Part shown: positions 6,392-6,463 of the stretch, one piece after another | Layout of the letters: every line of letters starts with the position of its first letter | Numbering within the stretch: the stretch's first letter is position 1 | Source of the DNA: Zetaproteobacteria bacterium | Lineage (GTDB): Bacteria > Pseudomonadota > Zetaproteobacteria > Mariprofundales > Mariprofundaceae | Length of the DNA stretch: 6,463 bases | NCBI GenBank assembly: GCA_021545665.1 | Contig: JAJRTX010000038.1 | Location: 1 to 6,463 of the forward strand | Reading direction: 5' to 3' | The notes under the pieces: model-generated | What the model saw: the letters and a program-made list of their open reading frames with translations, nothing else | Database searches by the model: none | Told to the model about the DNA's origin: nothing | Program-made: the position numbers and the translations under genes

Positions 6392-6463
6392 ATGCAAGAC
6401 TATAAGCGTGGCAGCCACACAGTATGGGATTGTAAATATCATGTAGTGTGGACGACGAAATAT
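6392..6463 (+). CDS. tnpA: IS200/IS605 family transposase TnpA, N-terminal 24 codons only
   Basis: The peptide MQDYKRGSHTVWDCKYHVVW followed by TTKY is the characteristic start of IS200-type Y1 transposases, in which 'H.V....YH.VW..KYR' is strongly conserved. These small HUH enzymes cut and rejoin single-stranded DNA through one tyrosine. The HUH motif and the catalytic Tyr lie further on and are outside the window, so activity cannot be judged. The ATG at 6392 has only a poor, distant AGGT upstream, in keeping with the low expression known for IS200. An ATG at 6387 is in another frame. The gene is not damaged in the part seen. Confidence 0.88.
   Translation, partial: MQDYKRGSHTVWDCKYHVVWTTKY

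Larger units (their letters stand above)
6301..6463 (+). mobile_element. Left end of an IS200/IS605-type insertion sequence, cut by the window edge
   Basis: The region holds two closely spaced hairpins followed by the start of an IS200-type tnpA, the usual left-end layout of this group. The outer boundary is approximate: it must lie to the right of the IS630-derived element, which ends at 6296 with its TA flank. IS200/IS605 elements make no target duplication and have no terminal inverted repeats, so the exact edge cannot be fixed from one end. Confidence 0.65.

Noticed and set aside
1..6463. CRISPR array, tRNA or rRNA genes, phage attachment sites
   Set aside because: I looked for regularly spaced repeats, cloverleaf-like segments and rRNA-like sequence and saw none.

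Overview
The window looks like ordinary bacterial chromosome with mobile DNA at its right edge. The 3959-6079 gene is clearly a YgiQ-type radical SAM protein closely resembling the proteobacterial form. Together with IS200- and IS630-type elements, this suggests a member of the Pseudomonadota, but no rRNA, tRNA or taxon-specific marker is present, so the organism is not identified.

Left two thirds (155-3612, + strand): a tight three-gene redox operon. Gene 1 (155-1741) is a PCMH-type FAD oxidoreductase of the cytokinin dehydrogenase/GlcD superfamily. Gene 2 (1758-2405) is a protein with two [4Fe-4S] ferredoxin-type motifs of the HdrC/GlcF/GlpC kind and a C-terminal domain that appears to have lost its cysteines. 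Gene 3 (2392-3612) is a flavoprotein of the geranylgeranyl reductase family. Genes 1 and 2 are joined by a five-codon mini-ORF with TGATG junctions at both ends, and genes 2 and 3 overlap. The three products therefore probably work together, with electrons passing between two flavoproteins through the iron-sulfur protein. The flavoprotein/dicluster pairing recalls glycolate oxidase GlcD/GlcF, and archaeal geranylgeranyl reductases take electrons from ferredoxin. A reductase or dehydrogenase system acting on an isoprenoid or other hydrophobic substrate is a reasonable hypothesis, but the substrate cannot be read from the sequence. This is the best candidate for an undescribed system here.

Middle (3613-3958): about 346 bp without a gene, lying between the operon and the convergent ygiQ-like gene. 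It contains several short palindromes but no convincing terminator. Gene 4 (3959-6079, - strand) is the YgiQ-like radical SAM protein.

Right edge (6080-6463): two mobile elements side by side. A 175-bp element (6122-6296) has 24-bp terminal inverted repeats flanked by TA and holds the first 46 codons of an IS630-type transposase, so it looks like an internally deleted IS630 derivative (MITE-like). It lies 42 bp upstream of the ygiQ-like start and may supply part of its promoter. Right after it comes the left end of an IS200/IS605-type element: two short hairpins, then the first 24 codons of its TnpA transposase, cut by the window edge.
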